64,000 bases of DNA from assembly GCF_008017455.1 (NCBI RefSeq), contig NZ_VRTY01000006.1, positions 1 through 64,000 on the forward strand. Reading direction: 5' to 3'. This DNA comes from Pontibacter qinzhouensis. Its GTDB lineage: Bacteria; Bacteroidota; Bacteroidia; Cytophagales; Hymenobacteraceae. A program made the translations under genes and the position numbers. Below are positions 32,604 to 43,222 of the stretch, piece by piece (the stretch's first letter is position 1; each line of letters starts with the position of its first letter). Below the pieces are notes generated by a model, which made no database searches, was not told the origin of the DNA, and worked only from the letters and a program-made list of their open reading frames with translations.

Positions 32604-33239
32604 ATGCGCGAGAAAGTAGTACAGTATGTTTTTTTCTTTGCCGGATTAATATTTATCGCCTTCGGTAATGCACTCGCCGTTAAAGTTAAGTTTCTGGGCC
32701 TGAACCCCTGGGAGGCGCTGAATGTAGCACTTTTTCAGAAGTTTGGCCTCACTATTGGCGCCTGGAGCACCATTACAGGCTTACTCCTGCTGGTGGTGGC
32801 ACTCTTTGTAAAACGCACCTACGTCAGCATCGGCACTTTCCTGAACGCCCTGCTCATCGGCCCCATCATGGACTTTTTCCTTTGGCTCGGTTTCCTCCCG
32901 AATGCCACGCATACCCCCCTCGATTATGTAATTTTAGCCTGTGCCATTCTACTGGCTGGCACGGGCGGCGGTTTATATGTTTCCGGAGGCGTAGGAGCCG
33001 GCCCAAAAGACGGTTTCATGCTAACAGTGGCCGAAATGACAAAGCTCTCGGTTAGCCGTGCCCGCATGGCAGTGGAGCTGGTGGTGCTGGTTATCAGTTA
33101 TTTTCTGGGCGGGCCTGTATTTGTGGTCACGTTTTTCTACACGCTGCTCCAAAGCCCTATTTTCCAGGTAAGCCTGAAGTTTTTCGGCAGACTACGGGTA
33201 TCGCTTACAGAGAAGTGGCAGACGCAGAGTTCCAATTAA
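32604..33239 (+). CDS. YczE/YyaS/YitT family membrane protein
   Basis: A 211-residue multipass membrane protein from ATG 32604 (MREKVVQYVFFFAG); the open frame back to 32523 adds 27 residues without family support. About five membrane helices are visible (9-26, 47-67, 72-95, 106-125, 150-176). The family motif GGVGAGPKDGFM (about 131-142) is present, as is the LGLNPWEALNVAL segment. Function of the family is unknown. It is convergent with the thioredoxin-NHL gene, with a 73-base gap and no clear terminator. Confidence 0.85.
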   Translation: MREKVVQYVFFFAGLIFIAFGNALAVKVKFLGLNPWEALNVALFQKFGLTIGAWSTITGLLLLVVALFVKRTYVSIGTFLNALLIGPIMDFFLWLGFLPNATHTPLDYVILACAILLAGTGGGLYVSGGVGAGPKDGFMLTVAEMTKLSVSRARMAVELVVLVISYFLGGPVFVVTFFYTLLQSPIFQVSLKFFGRLRVSLTEKWQTQSSN

Positions 33240-33312
33240 AACGAACATCAGACACAGCATACAAGTTTTAAGACTATTTTTCAGAAAACTGCACCTGCTC
33301 AATAACAATACT

Positions 33313-34731
33313 CTATAAATTCTGCACCACCACTTCTTCCTTCCCGCCAGTGTGCAGGTCTACTTTAAAAAGCTGGTGGCTGTTGGTGCTGGTAACCCAG
33401 AGTATTCCATGCAGGTACATGATGTCGTTTGGCTCCGAAAAACCTTCGGCCAGCGTGCTGACGCGGTTCCGCTCCAGGTCGAGTATTTTCACCTTGCCGT
33501 TGTAGGTATCTGCAATGTAGATGTTGCTGTCTATTACCTCTACGCCTACACAATGCTGGAGCAAGGCATCGTTTACTGCACCGTCTACATCACCAAAATC
33601 AAAAAGCCCCCAACCAACCAGAGTCAGCACCATTTCCGACTCCAGGTTAAGCGTACGAATAGCACTAGCCTCAGCATCTGCTATGTACAGCACGTGCCCG
33701 TTTATAGCTAAACCACTCGGCTGGTTAAATGCAGCCTCCAGGAGCAAGCCATCGGTCAAGGCTTCGCGGCCGCTGCCGGCAAAGCGGTACACTTTTTCGG
33801 TGCCCAGGTTCATGCGCAGAATCTGGTGGTTGCCGGCGTTGGCTATGTACAGGTGGTCGTGTACGAGCAGCAAATCCCAGGGGCTGTTGGGGTTTATGGG
33901 TTCACCTATTTTATCGTTGATAAAGTAGTAGCCGAGTTCTCCGGTGCCAGCTGCTGTCGTTACCTGCCTTTGCTGCAGGTCTACCTTCCGGATAGCATTA
34001 TTTTTGGAATCGGCTATGTAGAGCGTTTGCCTCTGCAGCGCCAGCCCATGCGGCTCCCGGAAAGTGGCGGAGGCAAAGTCTCCGTCCGAAAAGCCTGCTT
34101 CGCCAGAGCCAATTACCTCCAGCACCTGCCCCTGCTGGTTTAGTTTCAGGATGCGGTTGTGGCCGCTGTCGGAGAGGTAGATGTTGCCATCTTCGTCGCT
34201 GATAAGTTTTGAGGGGAAGGATAAAACAGTATTTTCGGGATGTTCCCCGTGGAAACCAAAGGATTCCAGGCTCAAGGTCTCAGCAAAGTCCTCCTTCATT
34301 TTCTGAATATAGGGCTGCGCCTTCTCGTATACCCCTTCCCCGGCATGCTGGCCAACTACTTTGCCGTTTGGGTCTATGAGCACTACTGTAGGCCAGGCTC
34401 TAATGCCGTACTGGTTCCAGAGGTAATAGTCAGCATCGTTTACCACCGGGTGCTCCACACCAAATTTTCGGATGGCTTGCCTGATGGTATCGTTGCTTTT
34501 TTCAGCTTCGAATTTAGCGGAATGTACGCCAACTACGACTAATACATCCGTAAATTCTTCTTCCAGCCGCTTCAGGTCCGGCACAATGTGCTGGCAGTTA
34601 ATGCAGCCAAAAGTCCAGAAATCCAGCAGCACAATTTTGCCTCTGAAATCTTTGATAGACCAGTTCCGGTCTGTGTTGAGCCAACCAAAATGAGTGTTTA
34701 GTTCAGGTGCGTTTACGCGTCCGGTAAGCAT
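33313..34731 (-). CDS. Thioredoxin-like and NHL-repeat protein (NHLRC2-like)
   Basis: A 472-residue protein with an N-terminal thioredoxin-like domain (about 1-150; FWTFGCINCQHIVPDLKRL, so Cys-Ile-Asn-Cys at the redox site, and AWPTVVLIDPNGKVV) followed by a beta-propeller of NHL repeats (about 165-470; LYIADSKNNAIRKVDL, LYIANAGNHQILRMNL, LYIADAEASAIRTLNL, IYIADTYNGKVKILDL). The layout matches NHLRC2 proteins, whose precise role is unknown. No signal peptide is seen, so it is probably cytosolic. Upstream (34797-34835) lies a TAGAnG-type repeat phrase. Confidence 0.92.
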   Translation of the reverse strand: MLTGRVNAPELNTHFGWLNTDRNWSIKDFRGKIVLLDFWTFGCINCQHIVPDLKRLEEEFTDVLVVVGVHSAKFEAEKSNDTIRQAIRKFGVEHPVVNDADYYLWNQYGIRAWPTVVLIDPNGKVVGQHAGEGVYEKAQPYIQKMKEDFAETLSLESFGFHGEHPENTVLSFPSKLISDEDGNIYLSDSGHNRILKLNQQGQVLEVIGSGEAGFSDGDFASATFREPHGLALQRQTLYIADSKNNAIRKVDLQQRQVTTAAGTGELGYYFINDKIGEPINPNSPWDLLLVHDHLYIANAGNHQILRMNLGTEKVYRFAGSGREALTDGLLLEAAFNQPSGLAINGHVLYIADAEASAIRTLNLESEMVLTLVGWGLFDFGDVDGAVNDALLQHCVGVEVIDSNIYIADTYNGKVKILDLERNRVSTLAEGFSEPNDIMYLHGILWVTSTNSHQLFKVDLHTGGKEEVVVQNL

Positions 34732-34928
34732 AGGCGATGCAGCTTTTGAGGAGTTTAACTCGTTTTCTGTTACCGGAATAGGTGGGAGAAGGTTGTAGAA
34801 GAGACGCTAGACACAGGACGTAAGACACAAGACTTTTGCATGAAATGAAGAAACAGGAACTCACAGTCTAACTAGATAAAGACTTATCTTATTCGCTCAA
34901 TCACTCATTCAAAATTCCCGTGCAACCA

Positions 34929-34986
34929 AATTATTCTAATGAAAAAGGCCTTTCAAAGCCTTATGATGCTCCGGAAGGCCAAGGGT
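34929..34986 (-). repeat. 57-bp dispersed intergenic repeat, copy 12
   Basis: A minus-strand copy of 58 bases, one base from the stop codon of the YgcG-like gene, in sense. GGCCTTCCGGAGC and GCTTTGAAAGGCC can pair. Confidence 0.9.
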
Positions 34987-34987
34987 C

Positions 34988-35764
34988 TTACCAGCTGCTG
35001 CTGGCGCCGCCGCCTCCAAATGAGCCTCCTCCAAAACCTCCGAAGCCGCCACCTCCGCCGCCAAAACCGCCTCCTCCGAAGCCACCGCCTCTGCCAAAGC
35101 CACCCGGAATAAAAATGGGGCCACCACCTAAGGTACGGGCACCTCTGCGGCCACCTCTGCCACCGCCGCCACCTCTCCTGGAGATGAAGAACACGATCAG
35201 CATGACAATAATAATGATGAAGAAAATAGAAGGACCTCCTTCCTCGTCGCCGCCTTGTTGCCGTGGGTCGGCCTGGTACTCGCCGCTGGCCAGGCTAAAG
35301 ATGCGGCTGGTGGCCTCATCTAGACCTTTGTAGTAGTTGTTCTGCTGGAAGTTTGGTTTCAGAATATTTTCTGTAATGCGCTTGGCAATGCCATCGGTTA
35401 TGAAGTGCTCCACGCCATAACCAGTAGCTATTGCTACCCGGCGTTCGTTTTTCGCAACTAATATTAGCAAGCCGTTGTCGTTGGCTTTGCTACCGACACC
35501 CCATTGTTCGCCTAAGCGAGCGGCGTAATCGTCTATAGCATAGCCGCCGATCGAGGTCAGGGTTACTATTGCGATTTGGGTGGAGGTGGTGTCGTTGTAG
35601 TTTACCAGCTTCCGCTCCAGGGCTGCCTCCTCTTCTGCGCTTAACATGTTGGCCAGGTCGTTTACAAGCCGTGGCGGGTTAGGGCGCGGCGGAAAATCGC
35701 TGTTCTGGGCAAAAGCCAGTACGCTGGCCAAACAAAAGTATATCGCAAAAATCAGGTGCTTCAT
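34988..35764 (-). CDS. TPM-domain protein with Gly-rich tail (YgcG family)
   Basis: A 258-residue protein: signal peptide (ending VLAFAQ), a TPM domain (about 28-165; PPRPNPPRLVNDLANMLSAEEE, STQIAIVTLTSIGGYAIDDYA), one membrane helix (about 176-195, PSIFFIIIIVMLIVFFISRR) and a Gly/Phe-rich tail of about 60 residues (GGGFGGGGFGG-type). TPM (TLP18.3/Psb32/MOLO-1) proteins are exported, some with acid phosphatase activity. The glycine tail is typical of YgcG. It ends the cluster LemA-TPM-TPM on the minus strand; the gap to the upstream TPM gene is only 5 bases. Confidence 0.92.
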   Translation of the reverse strand: MKHLIFAIYFCLASVLAFAQNSDFPPRPNPPRLVNDLANMLSAEEEAALERKLVNYNDTTSTQIAIVTLTSIGGYAIDDYAARLGEQWGVGSKANDNGLLILVAKNERRVAIATGYGVEHFITDGIAKRITENILKPNFQQNNYYKGLDEATSRIFSLASGEYQADPRQQGGDEEGGPSIFFIIIIVMLIVFFISRRGGGGGRGGRRGARTLGGGPIFIPGGFGRGGGFGGGGFGGGGGGFGGFGGGSFGGGGASSSW

Positions 35765-35769
35765 AGTAT

Positions 35770-36207
35770 TTATTCTCCGAAAGAGATATCGTCTTTGAGT
35801 TCGTTGATATCGCCTTTCTGGTTGTAAGGAAAGTGTACCTGCAGTTGCTCGCCTGCCATGAGTATGCCTTCAGACAAACCCTGCGCGTATCGTTTCTCCT
35901 TGAAATGTGAAATAACTTTTGCCGTTACGTCTTCCCAGAAATGCTCCGGCACAATGGCATTAATGCCGGCATCGCCCAGAATAGCGAACTGGTGATCGAG
36001 CAGGGCCACATAAAACAGCACCCCGTTACGCCCCTGCGTCTCGTGCATGTGCAGTTCGGCAAACACCTCTGTTGCACGGTCTAGAACCTTACCTTTGCAG
36101 TTGTTCTCTATGTGCACACGTATCTCACCAGAGGTATTTTTTTCGGCCTCCGCAATAGCCGCCACAATCTGCTGCTCGTCGGCTTCGGTTATGACATCTT
36201 TTGGCAT
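35770..36207 (-). CDS. TPM-domain protein without membrane tail
   Basis: A 145-residue stand-alone TPM domain (EADEQQIVAAIAEAEKNTSGEIRVHIENN, RNGVLFYVALLDHQFAILGDAGIN). No signal peptide or membrane segment is visible, so it may stay in the cytosol or depend on the membrane-bound YgcG-like partner. It lies between lemA-like (upstream) and the YgcG-like gene (5 bases downstream), so the three are probably one operon. Confidence 0.9.
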   Translation of the reverse strand: MPKDVITEADEQQIVAAIAEAEKNTSGEIRVHIENNCKGKVLDRATEVFAELHMHETQGRNGVLFYVALLDHQFAILGDAGINAIVPEHFWEDVTAKVISHFKEKRYAQGLSEGILMAGEQLQVHFPYNQKGDINELKDDISFGE

Positions 36208-36236
36208 TTCTTTGGTTGTTGGTTGTTTATTGTTGT

Positions 36237-36330
36237 TTGTTGGTTGCTAGTTGCTGATTACTAAACAATCAGTGTGTTTTTATACTTACAGGATCTGAGA
36301 ACTTAACAATCAGCAACTAACAACCAACAA
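36237..36330. repeat. Near-perfect 23-bp inverted repeat before the TPM gene
   Basis: The arms 36237-36259 and 36308-36330 pair with one mismatch across a 48-base loop. The arms contain GGTTG/CAACC-type repeats. The right arm touches the LemA stop codon (36331). It could be a hairpin in the lemA-TPM transcript. Confidence 0.55.
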
Positions 36331-36909
36331 TTAAAACTGTACCGTTGGGGCGCGTTCTGCACCTGGGTCAGCCTGGAAGTGGCCTTTCCGCTCAAACCCG
36401 TAAATGCCTGCCATCAGGTTATTGGGGAACGAGCGCACGGTGGTATTGTAGTCCTGCACCATCTCGTTATACTTGCGCCGCTCAGTACTGATGCGGTTTT
36501 CGGTACCCGAGAGTTCGGCCTGCAGTTCCAGAAAGTTATTATTCGCTTTTAGCTCAGGGTATGCTTCTGCTGTAGCCAGTAACCTCGACAGGGCTCCGCT
36601 TAGCTGGTTTTGCGCCTGCTGAAACCGCTCAATATTCTCAGGTGTCAGGTCATCGCTGCTGATCTGGATGCTGGTAGCTCTGGAACGGGCATTTATCACG
36701 GCTTCGAGGGTTTCTTTCTCAAAATTGGCGGCTCCCTTTACCGTATTCACCAGGTTTGGAATCAGGTCGGCACGGCGCTGGTAAGAGTTTTCTACGTTGG
36801 CCCACTGGCCCTGCACTGCCTCATCTTTCTGCACCATAGTGTTATAGCCGCAAGACGATTGCGAGGCTAGAATAACAAACCCGATCAGGTAAAAAAATAG
36901 CTTTTTCAT
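36331..36909 (-). CDS. LemA family protein
   Basis: A 192-residue LemA protein: a short N-terminal hydrophobic segment with Cys (LASQSSCGYN, possible lipobox SSC) and a helical bundle (QWANVENSYQRRADLIPNLVNTVKGA, NQLSGALSRLLATAEAYPELKAN, NRISTERRKYNEMVQDYNTTVRSFPNNLMAGIYGF). LemA proteins are membrane anchored helical proteins of uncertain role, often linked with TPM proteins, as here. Confidence 0.95.
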   Translation of the reverse strand: MKKLFFYLIGFVILASQSSCGYNTMVQKDEAVQGQWANVENSYQRRADLIPNLVNTVKGAANFEKETLEAVINARSRATSIQISSDDLTPENIERFQQAQNQLSGALSRLLATAEAYPELKANNNFLELQAELSGTENRISTERRKYNEMVQDYNTTVRSFPNNLMAGIYGFERKGHFQADPGAERAPTVQF

Positions 36910-37066
36910 AAATAAAAGTTAAATAACAGTTCTTCGCTTCTTGTAGTATAGGGCGCGATATCACTACGAAATTAATAAATCATCGTTTACTTTAACGCTA
37001 AACATATTAGAAATTATATACTAGCGGTTAAATGTTCCGCACATTCAACTAAAACACCTTGGATGA

Positions 37067-37122
37067 ACCCTTGGCAGAATTCTGGCAAAAACCTTCTGGA
37101 GGCTGTTTTCATTCAAATAATT
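37067..37122 (+). repeat. 57-bp dispersed intergenic repeat, copy 13
   Basis: A plus-strand copy of 56 bases (ACCCTTGGCAG...CTTCTGGAGGCTGTTTTCATTCAAATAATT in outline), 157 bases upstream of the lemA start codon, not behind a gene. Confidence 0.85.
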
Positions 37123-37273
37123 TAGATGCTACCACTGAAACAGGTTGAGTTACCTGGCAAGCCTTGCTTGTATGTAGCCTTCAGACGTTAACTTAACTCA
37201 AGTAGTGCTAAGATGGCAATAGTGGGGGTGGGGCAGTGGAAGTAGAAACAACCCTTTTGCTACCGTACAAATG

Positions 37274-37330
37274 AATTATTCCAATGAAATCACCCTTCAA
37301 AAGCAAAACCGGTGTTTTTGGCCTTAGGGT
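37274..37330 (-). repeat. 57-bp dispersed intergenic repeat, copy 14
   Basis: A minus-strand copy of 57 bases with the ends ACCCTAAGGCC and CATTGGAATAATT. It faces copy 13 and lies in front of the nucleotidyltransferase promoter. Confidence 0.75.
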
Positions 37331-37433
37331 GTTACATGAACAGACAGGAATATAGAATATCCTTGTACTCCCTATTTTCAAATCTTCACATCTGCCGATC
37401 CTGATCTGCCAACTTCCTATCAAAAAGGTCGTA

Positions 37434-37468
37434 TTTGCTGCTAAAATCATAGCAAATGCGTAGTTTTG
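37434..37468 (+). promoter_or_regulatory. Candidate promoter of the nucleotidyltransferase gene
   Basis: TTTG at 37434-37437, then 23 bases, then TAGTTTTG (37461-37468), which fits TAnnTTTG exactly. It is about 60 bases before ATG 37528. Confidence 0.5.
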
Positions 37469-37527
37469 GAGGTGCAGGTGTTATAGATTGAGGCCGAAAA
37501 TTGATATATTGCCTCAAATTGCGATTT

Positions 37528-38526
37528 ATGAAAGTAGTTATACCCGTTGCAGGAGTTGGTTCAAGACTCCGTCCGCACACGCATACGCAACCAAAGTCGC
37601 TGGTGCCTGTAGCAGACAATACGATTTTAGGTCATATTATAGAGCGATTGCTGGAGGCTGGTATACAAGACTTTGTCTTTATTATCGGGTACCTGGGCGA
37701 GAAGATAGAGAATTATGTGCGGCAGAAATACCCCAACATAAAAAGCGAATTTGTGGTGCAGGAGCCGCGCGAAGGTCTGGGGCATGCGCTTTGGGTAGCC
37801 CGCGAAACCTACCGCACAGAAAGCAGCATCCTGATTATGCTCGGCGATGCCATTGTGGATGTCGATTTTGAAGCCGTTATACAGGCGCCACACTCGGTGC
37901 TGGGCGTTAAGAAAGTATCGAAGCCTTCGCTTTTCGGCGTAACAGAGGTGGGGTCAGATGAGTTTATAACCAAGCTTGTCGAGAAACCCATGATCCCGAA
38001 GTCGAACTTTGCACTGGTAGGGCTTTATAAAATTATTCAGCCCGATAAGCTGGTGGAGTCGCTGGAGTATATTATTCAGGCCGACATCCGTACCCAAAAC
38101 GAATACCACCTCACCGATGCCCTCATGCACATGATCCGGAACGGCGAGAAAATGACCACCTGGGGCGTAGATAACTGGTTCGACTGCGGCCGCAAAGAAA
38201 CGCTACTCGAAGCTAATGCCACTTTACTGAGCCGGCCTGAGTTCCGCAAAAGAGACTACAGCCAATTCCCCAATACCATTATTATACCGCCGGTTAGCAT
38301 CGGGGAAAATTGCCAGGTAGCCAATTCTATAATCGGCCCGTATGTGGCTATCGGCGATAACACCATTATTACTTCCTCCATCCTCAGCAACTCTATTATC
38401 GGATCCTTCAGCGAACTGCAGTATGCCGTTATGCGCGATTCCATTATCGGCTCCGACGCTTCTTTTAAAGGTCTCAGCCACAGCCTCAACATCGGCGACA
38501 GCACCGAAATCAATTTCGGACAGTAG
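37528..38526 (+). CDS. Sugar-phosphate nucleotidyltransferase with hexapeptide C-terminus
   Basis: A 332-residue enzyme from ATG 37528 (MKVVIPVAGVGSRLRPHTHTQ); nine upstream codons in the open frame are rejected as the signature begins here. The N-terminal domain has the nucleotide loop PVAGVGSRLRP, the KSLVPV motif and GDAIVD. The C-terminus (about 240-325) has left-handed beta-helix hexapeptide repeats (IIGPYVAIGDNTIITSSILSNSIIG). It activates a sugar-1-phosphate with an NTP; glucose-1-phosphate thymidylyltransferase (RfbA-like) is the closest guess. It is not next to other sugar genes. Confidence 0.9.
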   Translation: MKVVIPVAGVGSRLRPHTHTQPKSLVPVADNTILGHIIERLLEAGIQDFVFIIGYLGEKIENYVRQKYPNIKSEFVVQEPREGLGHALWVARETYRTESSILIMLGDAIVDVDFEAVIQAPHSVLGVKKVSKPSLFGVTEVGSDEFITKLVEKPMIPKSNFALVGLYKIIQPDKLVESLEYIIQADIRTQNEYHLTDALMHMIRNGEKMTTWGVDNWFDCGRKETLLEANATLLSRPEFRKRDYSQFPNTIIIPPVSIGENCQVANSIIGPYVAIGDNTIITSSILSNSIIGSFSELQYAVMRDSIIGSDASFKGLSHSLNIGDSTEINFGQ

Positions 38527-38682
38527 CTGGTTAATGTGCTAATTTTTTAATTTTGAATTTTGAATGACTGAGAGAATGGAGGTGGATCTCTTTTAACTTT
38601 TAACTCTTAACTCATAACTCTTAATTAAAGTAAAGTCTAACATCTAGTATCTACTATCTATCATCTTACCCTACCATCTACA
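38527..38682. other. Gap of low-complexity repeat phrases before the peptidase gene
   Basis: Contains TTTTGAATTTTGAATG, TTTTAACTTTTAACTC and TAACTCATAACTC-type phrases and an inverted TAGATGTTAGA-type phrase (38637-38672). Similar phrases occur in other gaps in this window. Confidence 0.5.
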
Positions 38683-40875
<2,193 letters not shown>

Positions 40876-40897
40876 CTGCTATTAAATTTATTTTACC

Positions 40898-40937
40898 AAA
40901 AGCCGCGCTACCTCTAACAGGTGGCGCGGCTTTTTTT
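40898..40937 (+). terminator. Intrinsic terminator of the prolyl oligopeptidase gene
   Basis: AAAAGCCGCGCTACC pairs with GGTGGCGCGGCTTTT around a short loop, followed by a T run (TTTTTTTG), 22 bases past the stop codon. Confidence 0.9.
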
Positions 40938-41329
40938 GTTGCAGAAGAAAAAGAGCCGCATATTGATTCGCTGTGTGCCTGTAGAGGTTTTATTTTACAG
41001 TTGCAGGAGGAGCTTGTATTCGGATGATGCGAAGTAACAGGACACAATATTTCTTTAAGGTAATGTCTTTTATTATAGGCAGCGACACCCCTTACCGGAA
41101 TTTGTGTCACCATTTATACAAATTATAAAAAATCGTTTGTCGTGATACGTGTGTCGTTTTTCTTAGTGCGATGCAATTTCTAATTCCGATAAGTTAAGAC
41201 GCAGTCTATAATAATACTTTGTGTAATAAGTATTAGTATAGCATTGCATAAATATTATGTTCCGGTACTTAATTTAACTGGAAGCATTGCAATGGCGTAC
41301 ATTAAATTTCTATTCAGAAACAGGTGCTT
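40938..41329. other. Gap before the thioesterase gene
   Basis: About 390 bases, AT-rich in the second half, with no clear gene or signal. A minus-strand frame at 40802-41113 overlaps the terminator and is not supported. Confidence 0.4.
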
Positions 41330-42085
41330 ATGAAGGAAGAAATAAAATGGCAGGGCGGCAGGAGCCAGTATGTAGTACGATCCAGCGAAATAGATGCCCG
41401 GGGTTTGGCTACACTGCCCTCGCTGGTAACTTACATGCAGGAAGCCGCCTGGGATAACACCTCCGTGCTTGGCATTTCGATATACGACTTGCTCCAGAAG
41501 GGCCTGACCTGGGTGCTGCAGCGCATGCGGGTAGAAATGTTCCGTTACCCGAACCACCGCGAAAAAATAACTGTCGAGACTTGGGCTTCGGGCCAGGAGA
41601 AGGTATTTCTGCACCGCGATTTCAGAATTTACAGCGAGGAGGGGCAACTGCTGGGGCAGGCAACAAGTGTATGGCTGGTAATGGATGTGGTAAAGCGCCA
41701 GATGGTGGCCGTACCCGATTTTATTACGGCTGTAGCGTTGGCACCTGGCCGTGAGCCGCTCCCTTTCGCGAAAGGAAAACTGCCTGTGCTGCAAGAGGCT
41801 ACATACGAGCAACAGACAACGGTGCAGTGGCACCACATCGACCTGAACCGGCACGTGAACAACACCTGGTATTTGCGCTGGGCCCTGGCCGTACTGCCTG
41901 TAGAATTACTCGAGAAAAGCCATTTGCAGGAAATAGACATTCTTTACAAAGCCGAGAGCACAGTAGGAGACACTATATCAGCTACTGCCGCCCCTGCCTC
42001 TGAGCAGCACACGTATCTCCATAAACTCACAAACCTGAACTCCGGCAAAGAACTGGTGCAGGCCAGAACTAAATGGGCGCTCTAG
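41330..42085 (+). CDS. Acyl-ACP thioesterase (double hotdog)
   Basis: A 251-residue thioesterase of the FatA/FatB-like family, from ATG 41330 (MKEEIKWQGG); the GTG at 41324 would add two residues. The first hotdog has RSSEIDARGLATLPSLVTYMQEAAWDNTSVLG and the second HHIDLNRHVNNTWYLRW (the catalytic Asn/His region). It releases fatty acids from acyl carrier protein. It lies 39 bases before the GNAT gene on the same strand. Confidence 0.9.
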   Translation: MKEEIKWQGGRSQYVVRSSEIDARGLATLPSLVTYMQEAAWDNTSVLGISIYDLLQKGLTWVLQRMRVEMFRYPNHREKITVETWASGQEKVFLHRDFRIYSEEGQLLGQATSVWLVMDVVKRQMVAVPDFITAVALAPGREPLPFAKGKLPVLQEATYEQQTTVQWHHIDLNRHVNNTWYLRWALAVLPVELLEKSHLQEIDILYKAESTVGDTISATAAPASEQHTYLHKLTNLNSGKELVQARTKWAL

Positions 42086-42124
42086 CAACCCGACTTTTAC
42101 CATAAGTACCAAACCCACATACCT

Positions 42125-42598
42125 ATGACAGTTACTATCAGAAAAGGAATTTTAGAAGATTTGCCGCAAGTATACAACCTCATAAAAGAACTTGCCTTGT
42201 TTGAGCGGGCACCACAGGAGGTGACCAACACCATAGAAGACATGGAGCGCGACGGCTTTGGAGAAAATCATATCTTCAGCTTTTTTGTAGCTGAAAAGGC
42301 AGACCAGCTTATTGGCATTGCCCTTTACTACACCGCCTACTCCACCTGGAAAGGAAAAACGATTTACCTCGAAGACCTGATCGTAACAGAGAGCCAGCGG
42401 CGAACCGGCGTTGGCAGAAAATTATTTGATGCCGTTGCCAGCGAGGCAAAAGCTGTGGGTGCAAAACGATTTGCGTGGCAGGTGCTGGAGTGGAACGAGC
42501 CAGCTATTGCTTTTTACAAACAAATTGGAGCAACCCTGGATAGCGAATGGATTAACTGCCGCATGACCGAAGAGCAGATTCAACAGTATTCAGCATAG
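42125..42598 (+). CDS. GNAT-family N-acetyltransferase
   Basis: A 157-residue GNAT protein. The acetyl-CoA motif is seen in QRRTGVGRKLFDAVASEAKAVGAKRFAWQVLEWNEPAIAFYKQIGA, with a modified Q/RxxGxG loop. The N-terminal part fits the diamine or spermidine acetyltransferase-like subgroup (ILEDLPQVYNLIKELALFE). The substrate is unknown. Probably co-transcribed with the thioesterase gene. Repeat copy 15 follows 12 bases after the stop. Confidence 0.92.
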   Translation: MTVTIRKGILEDLPQVYNLIKELALFERAPQEVTNTIEDMERDGFGENHIFSFFVAEKADQLIGIALYYTAYSTWKGKTIYLEDLIVTESQRRTGVGRKLFDAVASEAKAVGAKRFAWQVLEWNEPAIAFYKQIGATLDSEWINCRMTEEQIQQYSA

Positions 42599-42610
42599 AA
42601 CGGAAGCTTA

Positions 42611-42667
42611 ACCCTTGGCAGTTTTAACTCAAAAAACCTTCTGAAGGGCATTTTTATCTGAATAATT
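42611..42667 (+). repeat. 57-bp dispersed intergenic repeat, copy 15
   Basis: A canonical 57-base plus-strand copy in sense, 12 bases past the GNAT stop codon (ACCCTTGGCAG...CTTCTGAAGGGCATTTTTATCTGAATAATT in outline). Confidence 0.9.
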
Positions 42668-42701
42668 TATTTGCACAACAGCAGCGCCAGGACCTTTGCT
42701 A

Positions 42702-43025
42702 CTATTTGCGCTCTACATCGGTACCAATAATCTCCAGCAGCGACCGGAAAGAAAGAGCTTTTTCGCCGTAGCGCCTGGTATGCTTATCCTGCAGGGCCGG
42801 CGCATGGTCGCGTTGGTATTCCTCCAGATCTTCGAGGTTGCGGCAAAAGAACTGCACAGCGTACGTAACGCCTCCGTTCTCCACTTCGTTGAGCAACCGG
42901 CTAACCTGGTTGCGCAAAAAGTACCCGGTAGCCATTACTTCCGGAATGTGCACTTGTATCATCCAGTCCAGCCATTCTTCGGCTACACTATTTTCAACGT
43001 TAACAGTAATGTTGTATAAGATCAT
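42702..43025 (-). CDS. DUF4286 family protein
   Basis: A 107-residue protein from ATG 43025 (MILYNITVNVENSVAEEWLDWM); the start at 43031 adds two residues. DUF4286 proteins are small ferredoxin-like domains (ENGGVTYAVQFFCRNLEDLEEYQRDHAP, LQDKHTRRYGEKALSFRSLLEI) common in Bacteroidota, function unknown. It is convergent with the GNAT gene, with repeat copy 15 in between. Confidence 0.88.
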   Translation of the reverse strand: MILYNITVNVENSVAEEWLDWMIQVHIPEVMATGYFLRNQVSRLLNEVENGGVTYAVQFFCRNLEDLEEYQRDHAPALQDKHTRRYGEKALSFRSLLEIIGTDVERK

Positions 43026-43155
43026 ACACAAAGCTACGAAATTAGTACCGCAGAGGTAACCTTGTGCTTAAATTTACATAAACTTAACTACTAATCAGGC
43101 TGTTAAAAACGCGTTCGCACTTCTTTGCCAGGCAATGAAAATAGCTGTAAAACAA
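43026..43155. other. Gap before the small peptide gene
   Basis: About 130 bases between the DUF4286 gene and the hairpin at 43156, with no clear gene. Confidence 0.4.
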
Positions 43156-43204
43156 CAAGCTCTCTGCTTTTGCCCACTTAGTACGGGCATTAGCAGAGAG
43201 CTTG
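43156..43204 (-). terminator. Hairpin terminator of the 57-residue peptide gene
   Basis: CAAGCTCTCTGCT..TGCCC at 43156-43175 pairs with GGGCA..AGCAGAGAGCTTG at 43185-43204 around a 9-base loop. It starts 18 bases past the stop of the small minus-strand gene, supporting that gene. In that direction it ends in GCTTG TTGTTTT. Confidence 0.75.
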
Positions 43205-43222
43205 CTTACAGGAGCACTTTCT

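Larger units (their letters stand above)
36910..37527. other. Divergent gap with two oppositely oriented repeats and a promoter
   Basis: About 620 bases between LemA (minus) and the nucleotidyltransferase (plus). It holds repeat copies 13 (plus) and 14 (minus), and a good promoter candidate at 37434-37468. No gene seen; an 80-residue frame at 37208-37450 (minus) looks fortuitous. Confidence 0.6.

Noticed and set aside
37246..37260. ACAACCCTTTTGC, resembling the 5' end of the 57-bp repeat
   Set aside because: Not followed by the rest of the repeat, and it lies next to copy 14 in the wrong orientation.
37208..37450. An 80-codon minus-strand frame
   Set aside because: Overlaps repeat copy 14 and the candidate promoter of the nucleotidyltransferase gene.
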